Source: QHXQ01 sp036389375 (lineage in GTDB: Bacteria; Acidobacteriota; Blastocatellia; Pyrinomonadales; Pyrinomonadaceae). From it: a DNA stretch of 54,547 nt. Of the stretch, positions 15,758-23,721 are shown piece after piece. The notes beneath the pieces were generated by a model that had not been told where the DNA came from, did not search any database, and saw nothing but the letters and a program-made list of their open reading frames with translations. A program made the translations under genes and the position numbers. The stretch's first letter is position 1; each line of letters begins with the position of its first letter. Location of the stretch: contig DASVQA010000193.1 of assembly GCA_036389375.1 (NCBI GenBank), positions 1-54,547 of the forward strand, given 5' to 3'.

Positions 15758-15786
15758 TTGACTTGGCCGCCGCATTGATGTACCAC
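15758..15786 (+). promoter_or_regulatory. Possible promoter for the 15907 protease gene
   Basis: TTGACT at 15758-15763 lies within CTATTGACTT, the same ten bases as in front of the previous gene. At 17 bases spacing the -10 would be TACCAC, a weak match. Confidence 0.3.
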
Positions 15787-15906
15787 ATCAAAGCTTTTGC
15801 CCCTTGTTCGGTTTTTCGGGGTTGCGGTTAAGACGTTTTCTCACGTCTGAACGTCCACACTCGCGCCCTGCGGCTTTCACCCCACTCGGTTAAAGAAGGA
15901 GAATTG

Positions 15907-17013
15907 ATGTTCAAGCTTAGAACCCCTCTACTTGTCTGCGCCGTGCTTGCCTGTCTGCTCGGCGCGTCCTATGTCGTTAGCCCCAGCCGGGCCGACGGCG
16001 GCGCGAATCATCGGGTGCTCAACAACAACTATGGCGTCTCCGGCGGCAACGTCAACGACAGCAGCCGGCGCTTCTGTTGCAGCGGCACGCTCGGCTCGCT
16101 CGTCAAAGACAGCGCCGGCGCGCTCTACATTCTCTCGAACAATCATGTGCTCGCACGCGCGGATCAGGCCGCGGCGGGCGAAGACGTGTCGCAACCCGGT
16201 CTCATTGATAACAACTGCGCCATCCCCCGCATCGTCGCGGACTTCACGACGGCGGCGGCGCTCGGCTCGAACGTGGACGCCGCGCTTGCTGCGCTGCGCT
16301 CCGGCACGATGAGCACGACCGGCAGCATTGAAGACATCGGCACGATCAGCGGCGTCGTCAAAGCCCCGGCGGTCGGGCTGGCGGTCGCCAAGTCCGGGCG
16401 CACGACCGGGTTTACGACCGGCACGATCGGCTCGATCAACACGAGCGTCAACGTCAGCTATCCCAAATCCTGCGGCTCAAACGGCGGCACGGTCGTGAGC
16501 TACACTAATCAGGTCGTCATCAACAGCAGCACCTTCAGCGCGGGCGGCGACTCCGGCTCGCTCATCGTCTCGAACAACAGCGCCAGCTGCCGTCAGCCGG
16601 TGGCGCTCCTCTTCGCCGGCAGCAGCACGGCGACCATTGCCAACCCGATCAACGACGTGCTCGCGGCGCTGAGCGCGAAGTTGGGCCGGACGGTTAGTTT
16701 CGTGGGCGGTACGTGTACGGCGGCGCTCAGTAGCGCGGCGACGCCCGACCTGTCCGCCACCTTCGGAGGCCAGATGGAAGTTTCAGCACTGGCGGTTGAG
16801 CATGCGACGGGCGTGATGCGCGCCGCCGAGCACGACCTGATGGCGCGGCCTGGCGTCATCGGCGTCGGCATCGGCGCGGCGGGCAAAGGCATCAACGAGG
16901 CGACCATCGTGATCTACGTGGATCGCACCGCCGCCACGCAGCCCGACCTGCCCAAATCGATCAACGGCGTGAAGGTCAAACGGATTTACACCGACCCGAT
17001 CATCGCCTACTAA
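15907..17013 (+). CDS. Secreted trypsin-fold serine protease-like protein
   Basis: The protein has 368 residues and starts at the ATG at 15907 after a clear AAGGAG; a TTG one codon earlier is possible. A signal peptide covers about residues 1-30. The protease core carries the three parts of a catalytic triad: His in LSNNHVLARAD, an Asp in SNVDAALAAL, and Ser in SAGGDSGSLIV (the GDSG motif of chymotrypsin-like enzymes). The paired cysteines in RFCCSG, DNNCAIP, YPKSCGS and SASCRQP suggest disulfides and export. A separate C-terminal domain (about 285-368: GVIGVGIGAAGKGINEATIV, KRIYTDPIIAY) resembles a compact alpha/beta module often placed after such proteases. The gene stands alone and ends with a strong terminator. 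Substrate unknown. Confidence 0.82.
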   Translation: MFKLRTPLLVCAVLACLLGASYVVSPSRADGGANHRVLNNNYGVSGGNVNDSSRRFCCSGTLGSLVKDSAGALYILSNNHVLARADQAAAGEDVSQPGLIDNNCAIPRIVADFTTAAALGSNVDAALAALRSGTMSTTGSIEDIGTISGVVKAPAVGLAVAKSGRTTGFTTGTIGSINTSVNVSYPKSCGSNGGTVVSYTNQVVINSSTFSAGGDSGSLIVSNNSASCRQPVALLFAGSSTATIANPINDVLAALSAKLGRTVSFVGGTCTAALSSAATPDLSATFGGQMEVSALAVEHATGVMRAAEHDLMARPGVIGVGIGAAGKGINEATIVIYVDRTAATQPDLPKSINGVKVKRIYTDPIIAY

Positions 17014-17041
17014 ACGCGCGCACTCTGCTGCGCCCACGAAC

Positions 17042-17084
17042 AGAGACGGCCGGCACTTTTACCCAGTGCCGGCCGTCTCTTTTT
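17042..17084 (+). terminator. Rho-independent terminator after the protease gene
   Basis: AGAGACGGCCGGCACT (17042-17057) and its exact complement (17065-17080) form a 16-bp stem with a 7-nt loop, followed by TTTTT. It lies 28 bases past the stop codon and separates the protease from the stressosome operon. Confidence 0.93.
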
Positions 17085-17113
17085 GGCCGCCCGCGCCCGC
17101 GCCCGACGCACGG

Positions 17114-17141
17114 TTGCTTTTAACCGCCGCGATGCTAAGAT
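17114..17141 (+). promoter_or_regulatory. Possible promoter for the stressosome operon
   Basis: TTGCTT (17114-17119) and TAAGAT (17136-17141) with 16 bases between them, about 120 bases before the rsbR start and right after the terminator of the previous gene. Confidence 0.4.
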
Positions 17142-17264
17142 AAGTTTTGTCGCCCGAGCGGTTCGTTGAAAACTCGCGCGACGTTAAAACTCTCCCGCAC
17201 AACCAGATCATTTTGACCGCCGCCGCGGCCGCCGGGCGACCGGGCGGGCGCGCAGGGGTATCGA

Positions 17265-18224
17265 ATGCCGAACAAGAGTGCTGTCCAGTCGGAACAGGTG
17301 CGCGGCGTGGTGAATTTGCTGGCGACGCGCCGCGACGAGATTCTCAACCTGTGGATCAAGGAGCGGCTCGACTCAGACGAGTTCCGCGACGAGTTGATCT
17401 CGAAGAAGGAGTTGCGCCAACAGTCGCAGCAGATTGTTGACATGCTCGTGCGCGCCATCAGTGAATCGGGCGCGGCGGACTTTGACGACGCCGCCTTCGA
17501 TGAACTGCGCGAAGTGCTCAATCGCGTCTCGCACGCCCGCGCCGTCAAGGGCTACACGGCGCGCGAGAATGCGACCTACGTGCTCTCGCTGCGCAACACG
17601 ATCCGGCCGATGCTCTTGGAAGAGTACGATGGCGACATCGAAGCCTTCCTGCACGAGTTGTCCTACTTCGCCGAGTTGATCGATGGCATGGGTCTCGTGA
17701 TGGTCGAGAACTTTATCCGCTCGCGCGAAGAGATTATCCATCAACAGCGCGCGGACATGATGGAATTGTCCACGCCGGTCATCAAAGTCTGGGACAAGAT
17801 TTTGACGCTGCCGATCATCGGCACGCTCGATTCGCGCCGGGCGCAGTTGATGATGGAGGCGCTCTTGCAGCGCGTCGTCGAATCGGGCAGCACGGTTGCG
17901 ATCCTCGACATCACGGGCGTCCGCACGATGGACACGCTCGTCGCCAACCACCTGATCAAGACTGTGACGGCAGCGCGGCTGATGGGCGCGCGCTGCATCC
18001 TGACGGGCGTTTCGCCCGCCATCGCGCAGACGATGGTGCAACTCGGTATAGACCTCTCGCAGATCACGACCCGCGCGCAAATGTCCGATGGCATCAAGCT
18101 CGCGCTCGAATTGGTCGGGCGCACGGTTGTGCCCGCCGCCCTCATCGCGCATCTGCGCGCCAACGGACACACCGGCGGACATAAGACACACGAAGCAGGC
18201 ACGGATAAAGGCAGCGACAAGTGA
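17265..18224 (+). CDS. rsbR: Stressosome sensor/scaffold RsbR
   Basis: RsbR proteins form the stressosome shell with RsbS and hold back RsbT until stress. This one has 319 residues. Residues about 1-165 are an alpha-helical sensory domain (LATRRDEILNLWIKERLDS; ending EEIIHQQRADMMELSTPVIKVWD). The STAS domain (about 168-290) reads VIKVWDKILTLPIIGTLDS, ILDITGVRTMDTLVANHLIK, TGVSPAIAQTMVQLGIDL. The two threonines that RsbT phosphorylates in Bacillus RsbR correspond to those in DITGV and AIAQT, both kept. No haem, FMN or PAS signature is evident in the sensory half, so the signal is unknown. First gene of a five-gene operon; its stop codon lies within the left arm of an inverted repeat leading to rsbS. 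Confidence 0.92.
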   Translation: MPNKSAVQSEQVRGVVNLLATRRDEILNLWIKERLDSDEFRDELISKKELRQQSQQIVDMLVRAISESGAADFDDAAFDELREVLNRVSHARAVKGYTARENATYVLSLRNTIRPMLLEEYDGDIEAFLHELSYFAELIDGMGLVMVENFIRSREEIIHQQRADMMELSTPVIKVWDKILTLPIIGTLDSRRAQLMMEALLQRVVESGSTVAILDITGVRTMDTLVANHLIKTVTAARLMGARCILTGVSPAIAQTMVQLGIDLSQITTRAQMSDGIKLALELVGRTVVPAALIAHLRANGHTGGHKTHEAGTDKGSDK

Positions 18225-18279
18225 CGAGTGCCGAGCAAACAGTTTTTTACTTGTCACTTGTCACCCAGCACTCGTCACT
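18220..18279 (+). repeat. Stop-to-start inverted repeat, GTGACGAG unit
   Basis: AGTGACGAGTGC (18220-18231) and its exact complement (18268-18279) form a 12-bp stem. The left arm contains the rsbR stop (18222-18224). The loop carries a T-run and two direct copies of ACTTGTC. A 24-base segment (18249-18272) recurs with one change at 33144-33167. Here, unlike the other elements of this kind, a GGAG remains free between the right arm and the rsbS ATG. Confidence 0.7.
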
Positions 18280-18299
18280 GGCTTTCGGAGAAAGACATT

Positions 18300-18740
18300 A
18301 TGGATGGAGCGCAGCGGATTCCGATCTTGAAAGTTGGACGCGTGCTGATTGTCCCGATTCAGGTGGACATGGACGATCAGACGGTGATCGGGCTGCAAGA
18401 GCGCATCCTTGCGGAACTCGAACGCACGGGCGCGCGCGGCGTGCTGATCGACATCTCGCTCCTTGAGATGGTGGATTCGTTCATCGGGCGCATGCTCTCG
18501 GACATTGCCTCGATGGCGCGCATCATGGACGCGCGCACGGTCGTCGTCGGCATGCGCCCGGCGGTGGCGATCACGCTGGTCGAGTTGGGACTGGAACTGC
18601 GCGGCGTCGAGACGGTGCTCAACGTGGACGAGGGCATCAAGTTGCTGCGCGCCGAATTCGACGCACAGGCCGACGATCCGGACGAGGCGGCGCTCTACGA
18701 GGGGCTGGGGTTGTTTGGAGAGTCTGTCCATCGCACTTAA
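18300..18740 (+). CDS. rsbS: Stressosome STAS protein RsbS
   Basis: RsbS is the invariant STAS core of the stressosome; its phosphorylation by RsbT frees RsbT. The ATG at 18300 is chosen: GGAGAAAG precedes it and homology starts at IPILKVGRVLIVPIQ. A longer frame from 18228 would be translated through a repeat. Of 146 residues, about 8-115 are the STAS domain: LIDISLLEMVDSFIGRML contains the serine (in VDSFIGR) that is the RsbT target in Bacillus, and VVVGMRPAVAITLVELGL matches the family closely. A short acidic tail (DAQADDPDEAAL) extends past the domain. The 3' end overlaps the start of rsbT by 26 bases, implying coupled translation and fixed stoichiometry. Confidence 0.92.
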   Translation: MDGAQRIPILKVGRVLIVPIQVDMDDQTVIGLQERILAELERTGARGVLIDISLLEMVDSFIGRMLSDIASMARIMDARTVVVGMRPAVAITLVELGLELRGVETVLNVDEGIKLLRAEFDAQADDPDEAALYEGLGLFGESVHRT

Positions 18741-19113
18741 GCATGAGCACGACATCGTCGTGGCGCGCGGCGAGGTGCGCCGGTACGCCGTCGCGCTCGG
18801 TTTCCGGCTGCTGGATCAGACGCGCCTCGCCACCGTCGCGTCGGAGTTGGCCCGCAACGTCGTCAAATACGCGGGGCAGGGTCGCCTGATCGTGCAGCCG
18901 GTCACGGACGCGCGCGGGCGCAGTGGGCTGCGCCTCGTCTTTGAAGATTCCGGCCCCGGCATCCGAGACCTCGCCGCGGCCATGCGCGATGGCTTCTCGA
19001 CCGGCGGCGGTCTGGGCAAAGGGCTACCCGGCTCGCAACGTCTCGCCCACGAATTCGCCATCGAATCAACTCCCGAACGTGGCACGCGCATCGTCGTCGT
19101 GCGCTGGCAGTGA
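18715..19113 (+). CDS. rsbT: Serine/threonine kinase RsbT
   Basis: The 132-residue GHKL-type protein kinase phosphorylates RsbR and RsbS and, once released, acts on a downstream partner. The start is taken as the TTG at 18715 (inside the end of rsbS), which gives the normal family length; the open frame extends much further upstream but only as an out-of-frame shadow of rsbS. N-box: VASELARNVVKYAG. G1: FEDSGPGIRDL. G2: FSTGGGLGKGLPGSQRL. The C-terminus (IESTPERGTRIVVVRW) matches RsbT. All nucleotide-binding residues seem intact. It is followed by a 85-base gap filled with an inverted repeat and then by two further genes that each begin with another RsbT-like domain. Confidence 0.92.
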   Translation: MESLSIALKHEHDIVVARGEVRRYAVALGFRLLDQTRLATVASELARNVVKYAGQGRLIVQPVTDARGRSGLRLVFEDSGPGIRDLAAAMRDGFSTGGGLGKGLPGSQRLAHEFAIESTPERGTRIVVVRWQ

Positions 19114-19121
19114 GCAGTAGA

Positions 19122-19198
19122 GGTCAGAGGTTAGAGGTTTAGAGGTCAGTCAAGACCAAAGCACTAACCTCTGACCCCTGACCTCTGATCTCTGATCT
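19122..19198 (+). repeat. Stop-to-start inverted repeat, AGGTCAG unit
   Basis: GGTCAGAGGTTAG (19122-19134) and its exact complement (19164-19176) form a 13-bp stem. Both arms are made of degenerate copies of AGAGGTCAG/CTGACCTCT, and the right-hand copies continue to the base before the ATG at 19199. The left arm starts 8 bases after the rsbT stop. No Shine-Dalgarno is left in front of the ATG. Confidence 0.7.
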
Positions 19199-20251
19199 AT
19201 GCGTGAGATTAAATCACTTGAGGTGCGGGACGAGGCGCAGGTCGGAGCGGCGCGGCGGGCGGTACACGCCTACGCGAGCAAGGTTGGTTTCACAGAGCGC
19301 GAGTTGGCGGAGTTGGACATCGTCGTGCAGGAGATCGGCACGAACGCCGTGCGCTATGCGAAGGATGGCGGCTGGCTGCACTTCACGCGCCCGCTCGGCG
19401 CTGAGCCGGGCGTGGAGTTGTTTTACTGGGACAAGGGGCCGGGCATCTACGATCTGGATCGGGCGGTGCGCGACGGCGTCTCGTCGGGCGGCAGCCTCGG
19501 CTCCGGCCTCGGCGCGATCCGCCGGTTGATGGACGAGTTCGACGTTTATTCGACGGTGCGCGCGACGGGCGCGCTCCGTTCGCTCCCGCCCGCGCGGCGC
19601 ACCACGCATGGCACGGCCCTCTTGGGGCGCAAGTGGGTCGCGGCGACGCGGCTCTCCGCGCGCACGCACGGCGCGACCGCACGACGCATCGGTGCATGGT
19701 CGCGCACGCACCCGGACGAGACGCACAACGGCGACGCATACTTCGTGCGGCGGCGTGGCCGCCGGATGATCTGCGCGGTGATAGACGGACTGGGGCACGG
19801 GCGCGGCGCATACGAGGCGGCGCGGGTGGCGCGCTCCGTGCTCAACGACTGGCAGGGCGAACCGCTCGATGAACTGATGCAGGCGGCGCACGGGGCCTTG
19901 CGCGCGACGCGCGGCGCGGTGCTCGGCGTGGCGGTCGTGGACAGTGCGGCGGAAGCTTTCTACTATGCCGGCGTGGGCAACATCGAGGTGCGCGTCTTCG
20001 GTGCGCCCCAACCGGCGCGGCCCATCTCGACCAACGGCACGCTCGGCGCACGCTTTGAACGCGCGCGCGTCTGGTCTTACCCTTGGGCGGAAGGCACGAC
20101 CATCGTGCTCGCCACCGATGGCGTCAGCGCGAAGTGGGACATACAGGACTATCCCGGTCTCTTGCAGCATAGCCCCCAACTGCTCGCCGGTGTACTCATG
20201 CGCGACTATGGCCGCGACACGGACGATGCAACCGTGCTCGTCGCGCGCTGA
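19199..20251 (+). CDS. RsbT-like ATPase fused to RsbX/SpoIIE-type phosphatase
   Basis: The 350-residue protein has two domains. Residues about 5-125 are an RsbT-like GHKL domain: VQEIGTNAVRYAKDGG (N-box), YWDKGPGIYDLD (G1), SSGGSLGSGLGAIRRLMDE (G2). After a linker (about 126-160) comes a PP2C-type phosphatase domain: HPDETHNGDAYFVRR, CAVIDGLGHGRGAYEAA, YYAGVGNIEVR, ATDGVSAKWD and DDATVLVAR hold the metal-binding aspartates. In Bacillus the phosphatase RsbX resets the stressosome by dephosphorylating RsbR and RsbS. Kinase-like and phosphatase domains in one chain suggest binding to the stressosome by the first and resetting by the second. Annotated relatives are usually called ATP-binding SpoIIE-family phosphatases. 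It lacks a visible Shine-Dalgarno. Confidence 0.9.
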   Translation: MREIKSLEVRDEAQVGAARRAVHAYASKVGFTERELAELDIVVQEIGTNAVRYAKDGGWLHFTRPLGAEPGVELFYWDKGPGIYDLDRAVRDGVSSGGSLGSGLGAIRRLMDEFDVYSTVRATGALRSLPPARRTTHGTALLGRKWVAATRLSARTHGATARRIGAWSRTHPDETHNGDAYFVRRRGRRMICAVIDGLGHGRGAYEAARVARSVLNDWQGEPLDELMQAAHGALRATRGAVLGVAVVDSAAEAFYYAGVGNIEVRVFGAPQPARPISTNGTLGARFERARVWSYPWAEGTTIVLATDGVSAKWDIQDYPGLLQHSPQLLAGVLMRDYGRDTDDATVLVAR

Positions 20252-20265
20252 AGGTTCATTCATTC

Positions 20266-21624
20266 ATGGCAGGCATCGAAACCAGTAAGCTCGGAGACAT
20301 CTACGTGCGCCGCGAGTCGGACATCGTCGCCGTGCGCGACCGCGTCCGCCGGCTCGCGCGCGATCTCGGTTTCGACCAGACGACGCAGATCAAGATCACC
20401 ACCGCCGTCTCCGAACTCACACGCAACATCTACGAGTACGCCGCCGCCGGTGCGATCACGCTCGCCATCGTCGAACGCCCCGACGGCGCAACGGGTCTGC
20501 AACTGATGGCGCGCGACGACGGCCCCGGCATGGACGAACAACTCGTGCGCTCGATCCTGCGCGGCAGCTACCGCTCCCCTTCCGGGCTTGGCGTGGGGCT
20601 TGCCGGCACGCGCCGTTTGATGGACGAGTTCGAGATTGACAGCGCGCCCGGCGCGGGCACGCGCGTCAGCGTCATCAAGTGGCTGCCGCCGGGCCAGAGC
20701 AAAGATGCGCGCGCGCGCGTCGAGCAACTGCGCGCGCAGTTTACGACCACCGACGAGAAATCCGCCGCCATCGAACTCGCGCGCCAGAACCGCGATCTGC
20801 TGGCCGTCCTGGCCGAACTTGAAGAGAAGCGCACGGAGTTGGAGCAGGTCAATCAACAGTTGAGCCGGACGAACAACGAACTGAACGAGGCGAACGCGCG
20901 CCTGCGCGAAGTGGCCGCGATGAAAGAGGAATTTCTCGCGCTCACGACGCACGACCTGCGCTCGCCCTTAGCGGTCATCAGCGGCGTGATCAACTTCTTC
21001 ACTTCCGGACGGCTCGGCGAGTTGACGACCGAACAGCAGCACATGGTAGCGATGATGGAGCGCAACACGCAGAGCCTGATCGAGTTGGTCAACGATCTGC
21101 TCGATGCCGCCAAACTCGATTCTGGCACGCTCAATCTTGAAGTCACCCCCGTCGTGCTTGCGGAGGTCTTTGCCGAGTTGCGCGAAACGATGTCGCCGCT
21201 CGCCCGCGAGAAAGGTCTCACGCTCACGACCGATCTGCCCGCCGATCTGCCGCCCGTCAGCGCCGACCGCACCAAGCTCTGTCGCATCATCGTCAACCTG
21301 CTCTCGAACGCGATCAAGTTCACGCCCAAAGGCGGGCGCGTCACGCTCGCAGCCATGCGCGCCGACGCCGCCACGTTGCGCGTCGCCATCACAGATACCG
21401 GCGTCGGCATTGCGCCGGACGACCTCGAACGCCTTTTCGACAAGTACGAACAGGCCCGCAGCCGCGCCACGCGCAGCGAGAAAGGCACGGGGCTTGGGCT
21501 TTACATCACCAAGCAACTGGTCGAACTACACGGCGGCGAGATTCAGGTCGTCTCACAAGTCGGGCAAGGCTCGACCTTCTCGTTCACATTGCCGTTGGTG
21601 CAGGACGGGGCGGGCGCGCGCTGA
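20266..21624 (+). CDS. RsbT-like ATPase fused to a histidine kinase
   Basis: The protein has 452 residues. Residues about 8-140 are a third RsbT-like domain (AVSELTRNIYEYAAAG, ARDDGPGMDEQ, YRSPSGLGVGLAGTRRLMDE). A coiled coil follows (about 150-220, LAELEEKRTELEQVNQQLS), then HisKA with phospho-accepting His in ALTTHDLRSPLAVISG, and a HATPase_c domain (IIVNLLSNAIKFTPKGG, DTGVGIAPDDLERLFDKYEQA, KGTGLGLYITKQL). It has no receiver domain, no membrane segment and no response regulator next door, so it is a soluble orphan kinase. The first domain probably lets it dock on or be released from the stressosome, linking that complex to a phosphorelay; this is inference. The gap to the previous gene is 14 bases. 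Confidence 0.91.
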   Translation: MAGIETSKLGDIYVRRESDIVAVRDRVRRLARDLGFDQTTQIKITTAVSELTRNIYEYAAAGAITLAIVERPDGATGLQLMARDDGPGMDEQLVRSILRGSYRSPSGLGVGLAGTRRLMDEFEIDSAPGAGTRVSVIKWLPPGQSKDARARVEQLRAQFTTTDEKSAAIELARQNRDLLAVLAELEEKRTELEQVNQQLSRTNNELNEANARLREVAAMKEEFLALTTHDLRSPLAVISGVINFFTSGRLGELTTEQQHMVAMMERNTQSLIELVNDLLDAAKLDSGTLNLEVTPVVLAEVFAELRETMSPLAREKGLTLTTDLPADLPPVSADRTKLCRIIVNLLSNAIKFTPKGGRVTLAAMRADAATLRVAITDTGVGIAPDDLERLFDKYEQARSRATRSEKGTGLGLYITKQLVELHGGEIQVVSQVGQGSTFSFTLPLVQDGAGAR

Positions 21625-21659
21625 AGTTTTCGGATCACACAGGCGGAGCTAAAGCTACT

Positions 21660-23090
21660 GTGCAAACACCAAAGCACTATCACCTCATCGGCATCTGCGG
21701 CACGGCGATGGCCAGCCTCGCCGGTATGCTGCAAGCGCGTGGGCATCGCGTGACCGGCTCGGATCAGAACGTCTATCCGCCGATGTCCACGATGCTCGCC
21801 GCGCTCGGCATCAACGTCATGCAGGGCTACGACCCGGCCCACCTTGAGCCGACGCCGGATTGCGTCGTCATCGGTAACGCTCTGTCGCGCGGGAACGCCG
21901 AGGTCGAGGCGGTGCTGGCCCGCAGGCTCTACTATCGCTCGCAGGCTGAGACGGTCAAGGAGGAGTTCATACGCGGCCGGCACTCGCTCGTCATCGCAGG
22001 CACGCACGGCAAAACGACGACGACCAGTCTGGCGACATGGGTCATGGAGGTCGGCGGCTTAAGCCCCGGCTTTCTCGTCGGCGGCGTGGTGCAGAACTTC
22101 GGTGCGAGTTTCCGCGTGACCGATGCGCCCTACTTCGTGATCGAGGGCGACGAGTACGACACGGCCTTCTTCGACAAGGGGCCGAAGTTCATGCACTACC
22201 TGCCGGAGTTGGCCGTCGTCAACAACATCGAGTTCGATCATGCCGACATCTACAAAGATCTGGCGGCCGTCAAACTCGCCTTCAAACGTTTGATGAATCT
22301 CGCGCCCGCGAACGGCCGGTTGATCGCGGGTTGGGACAGCCCTGTCGTGCGCGAAGTGGTGGCGGAATTTGGCGCGGACGGACTGCACACGCAGTTGGCC
22401 ACCTTCGGCACGGCAGCCGACGCCGAATGGCAGGCGCGCGACATAGATTTCTCGGGCGCGTTGACGCGCTTTCGCGTCTTCCGCGCCGGGCGCGCATGGG
22501 GCGAATTTGCCACGCCGCTCATCGGTGAGTTCAACGTGCGTAATTGTCTGGCCGTGATCATCGCGGCGGACGCGTGGGGCGTGGAGCAGGCGGCGATGAG
22601 AGACGCGCTGGCGACTTTCCAGAGCGTGCAGCGGCGCATGCAGGTGCGCGGCGAAGTACAGGGCGTGACCGTGATTGACGATTTCGCGCATCATCCGACG
22701 GCCGTGCGCGAGACTTTGCAGGCGCTGCGGGCGAAGTACAAGGGCCGTCGGCTCGTCGCCGTCTTCGAGCCGCGCTCAACCTCTTCGCGCCTCGCCGTCT
22801 TTCAACAGGACTACGTGCGTGCCTTCGCGCCGGCCGACGCGGTCATTATCGCCAGCGTCTTTAACGCCGCCTCGCTCACACAATACGGTGCGCTCTTAGA
22901 CACCGCCGAACTGGCGCAGGAGATCGCCGCGACGGGTAAGCCCGCCGAGACCATCGAAGGCGCGGACGAGATCGTGCGTCGCCTTGCACCCACGTTGAGC
23001 GCCGGCGCGGTCGTCGTCATCATGTCGAACGGCGGCTTCGGCGGCATCCACGACAAACTGCTGGCGGCGCTCAGGGCAAGGCCGGCATAG
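21660..23090 (+). CDS. mpl: UDP-MurNAc:L-Ala-D-Glu-meso-DAP ligase
   Basis: Mpl joins recycled murein tripeptide to UDP-N-acetylmuramate in peptidoglycan recycling. The product has 476 residues, near the family size (about 450-480). It starts with a GTG at 21660, with GGAG 12 bases upstream. Features: IGICGTAMASLAGML at the N-terminal UDP-binding domain, the ATP loop IAGTHGKTTTTSL (about 116), FVIEGDEYDTAFFDKGPKFMHY, which distinguishes Mpl from MurC, NNIEFDHADIY, and DDFAHHPTAVRETL in the C-terminal domain. It starts 35 bases after the stressosome kinase on the same strand, so it may be read as part of that operon, though the functional tie is not obvious. A hairpin terminator follows. Confidence 0.93.
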   Translation: MQTPKHYHLIGICGTAMASLAGMLQARGHRVTGSDQNVYPPMSTMLAALGINVMQGYDPAHLEPTPDCVVIGNALSRGNAEVEAVLARRLYYRSQAETVKEEFIRGRHSLVIAGTHGKTTTTSLATWVMEVGGLSPGFLVGGVVQNFGASFRVTDAPYFVIEGDEYDTAFFDKGPKFMHYLPELAVVNNIEFDHADIYKDLAAVKLAFKRLMNLAPANGRLIAGWDSPVVREVVAEFGADGLHTQLATFGTAADAEWQARDIDFSGALTRFRVFRAGRAWGEFATPLIGEFNVRNCLAVIIAADAWGVEQAAMRDALATFQSVQRRMQVRGEVQGVTVIDDFAHHPTAVRETLQALRAKYKGRRLVAVFEPRSTSSRLAVFQQDYVRAFAPADAVIIASVFNAASLTQYGALLDTAELAQEIAATGKPAETIEGADEIVRRLAPTLSAGAVVVIMSNGGFGGIHDKLLAALRARPA

Positions 23091-23108
23091 GCCCGCCGGA
23101 TACAGGTC

Positions 23109-23142
23109 AGCCCGGCTGCGCTCTCCCCTTCGCAGCCGGGCT
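23109..23142 (+). terminator. Terminator hairpin after mpl
   Basis: AGCCCGGCTGCG (23109-23120) and its exact complement (23131-23142) form a 12-bp GC-rich stem with a 10-nt loop, 18 bases after the stop. Only a short T/C tract follows. Confidence 0.75.
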
Positions 23143-23213
23143 TCCCTTGTGCGGTCACTCCGTAGGTCTTACGGGGGCGACCGATCCTTTAATGTTCTGG
23201 TGCGCGCTCGTCG

Positions 23214-23537
23214 TTAGTAACGGTAGCGATCTTTGTTGCGTATCTTGTAGGTGTAGACGGCCGCGCCCGCACCGCCCGTGATCGCGCCGATGACCGCGCC
23301 CTTCTTGCCGCCGAGCAACCCGCCGAGCACAGCGCCGCCCACCGCACCGCCCGCAGTTGTGATCTTGTCGCGGTGCTTCTCCCAGATGGAGCGGTCGTCG
23401 TAGCGGTTATAGTCGTAGTAGCGACGTTGCTGCGTTGCCGTCGCTTGATTGCGGCGGTAACGCGTCTGTGCGCCAACCGGCGCGACGGCGAAGGTTAGTA
23501 TCAGCAAACAGAGCAGAGTAGTTATTAATTTTTTCAT
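23214..23537 (-). CDS. Small secreted glycine-zipper protein
   Basis: The protein has 107 residues; the start at 23537 is set by GGGAGG before the ATG and by the signal peptide that follows (KKLITTLLCLLILTFAVAPVGAQ, given here in part as LITTLLCLLILTF). A Tyr/Arg/Gln-rich middle part (RYYDYNRYDDRSIWEKHRD) leads to a glycine-zipper segment GGAVGGAVLGGLLGGKKGAV-IGAITGGAGAA (about 65-95), which has the small-residue spacing of membrane-inserting glycine zippers. The C-terminus is basic and tyrosine-rich. Proteins of this type (YMGG-like) are frequent in Acidobacteria, and their function is not known. Single gene, downstream of nothing obvious, with 184 bases before the large kinase gene. Confidence 0.78.
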   Translation of the reverse strand: MKKLITTLLCLLILTFAVAPVGAQTRYRRNQATATQQRRYYDYNRYDDRSIWEKHRDKITTAGGAVGGAVLGGLLGGKKGAVIGAITGGAGAAVYTYKIRNKDRYRY

Positions 23538-23721
23538 TGCAAACCTCCCGGCTGGAATAATGGCAACGTGCATGCCAGAGCGGACAGGCGCATGGGCCGG
23601 CGTTGCGGCAGGCTATGTTATGACGTTATGGCGCGGGTTCGTGCGGTGTGCGCCGTGCCTGTGCAACAGGTGGCGATCCGGCGGCGTAGCTTTTGGGGTA
23701 ACTATCGAACGAAATCAGCCA

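Noticed and set aside
17373..18257. Minus-strand frame of 294 codons across rsbR
   Set aside because: It is antisense to a well-supported RsbR gene and its translation (rich in Arg, Asp, His) shows no family pattern.
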